Positions 43,065 through 43,628 of a DNA stretch of 43,628 bases are shown here, piece by piece. Within the stretch, counting starts at the first letter, position 1. Every line of letters starts with the position of its first letter. A program made the translations under genes and the position numbers. Under the pieces are notes generated by a model, which worked only from the letters and a program-made list of their open reading frames with translations, was not told the DNA's origin and did no database searches. This stretch comes from Gnetum montanum (taxonomy: Eukaryota > Streptophyta > Gnetopsida > Gnetales > Gnetaceae). The DNA is taken from NCBI GenBank assembly GCA_015680685.1, contig MNCI01022074.1, positions 147,793 through 191,420 of the forward strand, in the 5' to 3' direction.

Positions 43065-43628
43065 TGATGAGATGTGACATGCATAGTGCTGCGATATCAC
43101 ATACGCGATATCGCGGTCCGCCGCCATATCTATAAATAAGAGGCGGCACTCCCCTCATTTCTGAATCCTGGCTAGAAGTAGCGAAGTTCTGGCAATTTGA
43201 ACACTCCAGAGTTAGAATTTTTCCCATGTGCCCGCAGTAGGAGTCCTAGAGTGAACGGCTCTTTATTCGAGCAACTTTGTAACCTGAACACAAGTTGTGT
43301 ACGGTAATAAAGACGAACTTGATTGGATAAACCTTGCAGTACATGGTTTTATTTCATTGTTATTTATTGCTTTCCTAGTGCGTACGAGTACGACTTGATT
43401 ATGAGCATCTATGGATGTGTATAGCTAATCAAGGAATCGGCTGCTCGTCGCAACGCGTGAGTACAACTTGACTACGAGCATTGTGACTGCTTGGTAACCC
43501 AGTAGCGTATTCCAGGATCTGCGCTTGGTAATCCCAGTAGTAGTCCAATGTGTACGGCTAGTTAAGGAATCAGCTACTCATCGCTAGGCTAGAACGTGTG
43601 ATAAGTACGACTTGGCTACGAGCATCCA
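43065..43628 (+). repeat. Athila-type LTR, cut by window end
   Basis: It opens TGATGAGATGTGAC and carries GATATC palindromes (43093-43115), a CTATAAATAAGAGGC TATA box at about 43130, and AATAAA at 43306-43311. It is closest to the LTR at 3320-4181. U5 shows duplicated GAGTACGACTTGATTATGAGC-like units. The LTR is inserted in the LINE; whether internal sequence follows is outside the window. Confidence 0.88.
43386..43628 (+). repeat. U5 tandem subrepeats
   Basis: AGTACGACTTGATTATGAGC recurs at about 43459 and 43603 with small changes, GCTAATCAAGGAATCGGCT recurs at about 43558, and CTTGGTAACCCAG/CTTGGTAATCCCAG lie between. Confidence 0.75.

Overview
The window is plant nuclear repeat DNA. I found no ordinary host gene. 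Everything recognisable is a transposable element or the debris of one: several copies of an Athila-type Ty3/gypsy LTR retrotransposon, one very large Tat/Ogre-type Ty3/gypsy element, a broken L1-type LINE and some SINE-like pieces. The plant-specific retrotransposon lineages, tRNA-Asp primer sites and AT-rich, C-to-T-worn sequence point to a seed plant with a large genome that keeps old insertions (a conifer-like genome would fit), but the species cannot be fixed from this sequence.

Layout. 1-5573: Athila-type remnants with LTR sequence at 1-131, 3320-4181 and 4655-5573, joined by deleted internal regions (linker plus protease at 132-1125). 5574-8241: non-coding, with a SINE-like repeat. 8242-17225: two 5'-half Athila elements facing each other. 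One is on the + strand (LTR 8242-9031, tRNA-Asp primer site, gag, protease, RT, RNase H up to about 13908). The other is on the - strand (LTR 16394-17225, primer site, gag, linker down to about 14390). Both lack integrase and a 3' LTR. 17226-20735: AT-rich non-coding DNA with a 0.4-kb tandem duplication and SINE-like repeats. 20740-43064: an L1-type LINE split into pieces by a reverse solo Athila LTR (21377-22221) and by an 18.9-kb Tat element (22317-41249). Another Athila LTR (43065 to the window end) cuts into its downstream part.

The Tat element is the main item. It has 1.70-kb and 1.73-kb LTRs, a perfect CTATT target-site duplication, a primer site, a polypurine tract, gag, protease, RT, two RNase H domains and integrase. 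Between protease and RT, on the opposite strand, lies a multi-exon gene (28787 to at least 32458, perhaps 33776). Its six introns all have GT-AG ends and five of the six exon junctions keep one reading frame. Because it is antisense to the element's genomic RNA, its introns would not be removed during retrotransposition, so it could be carried as an intact spliced cargo gene. I do not recognise its function. The element also carries three families of short tandem repeats: a 28-bp palindromic array before gag, a CTCACGCTGGG array inside the antisense gene, and TATG(R)CC-TAAACT repeats at three gene boundaries.

All reading frames here are dead. Nearly all nonsense codons are TAG, TGA or TAA where CAG, CGA or CAA is expected, the pattern of deaminated methyl-cytosine. 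LTR and domain calls are solid; the exact ends of deleted copies, the SINE calls and the first exon of the antisense gene are weaker.
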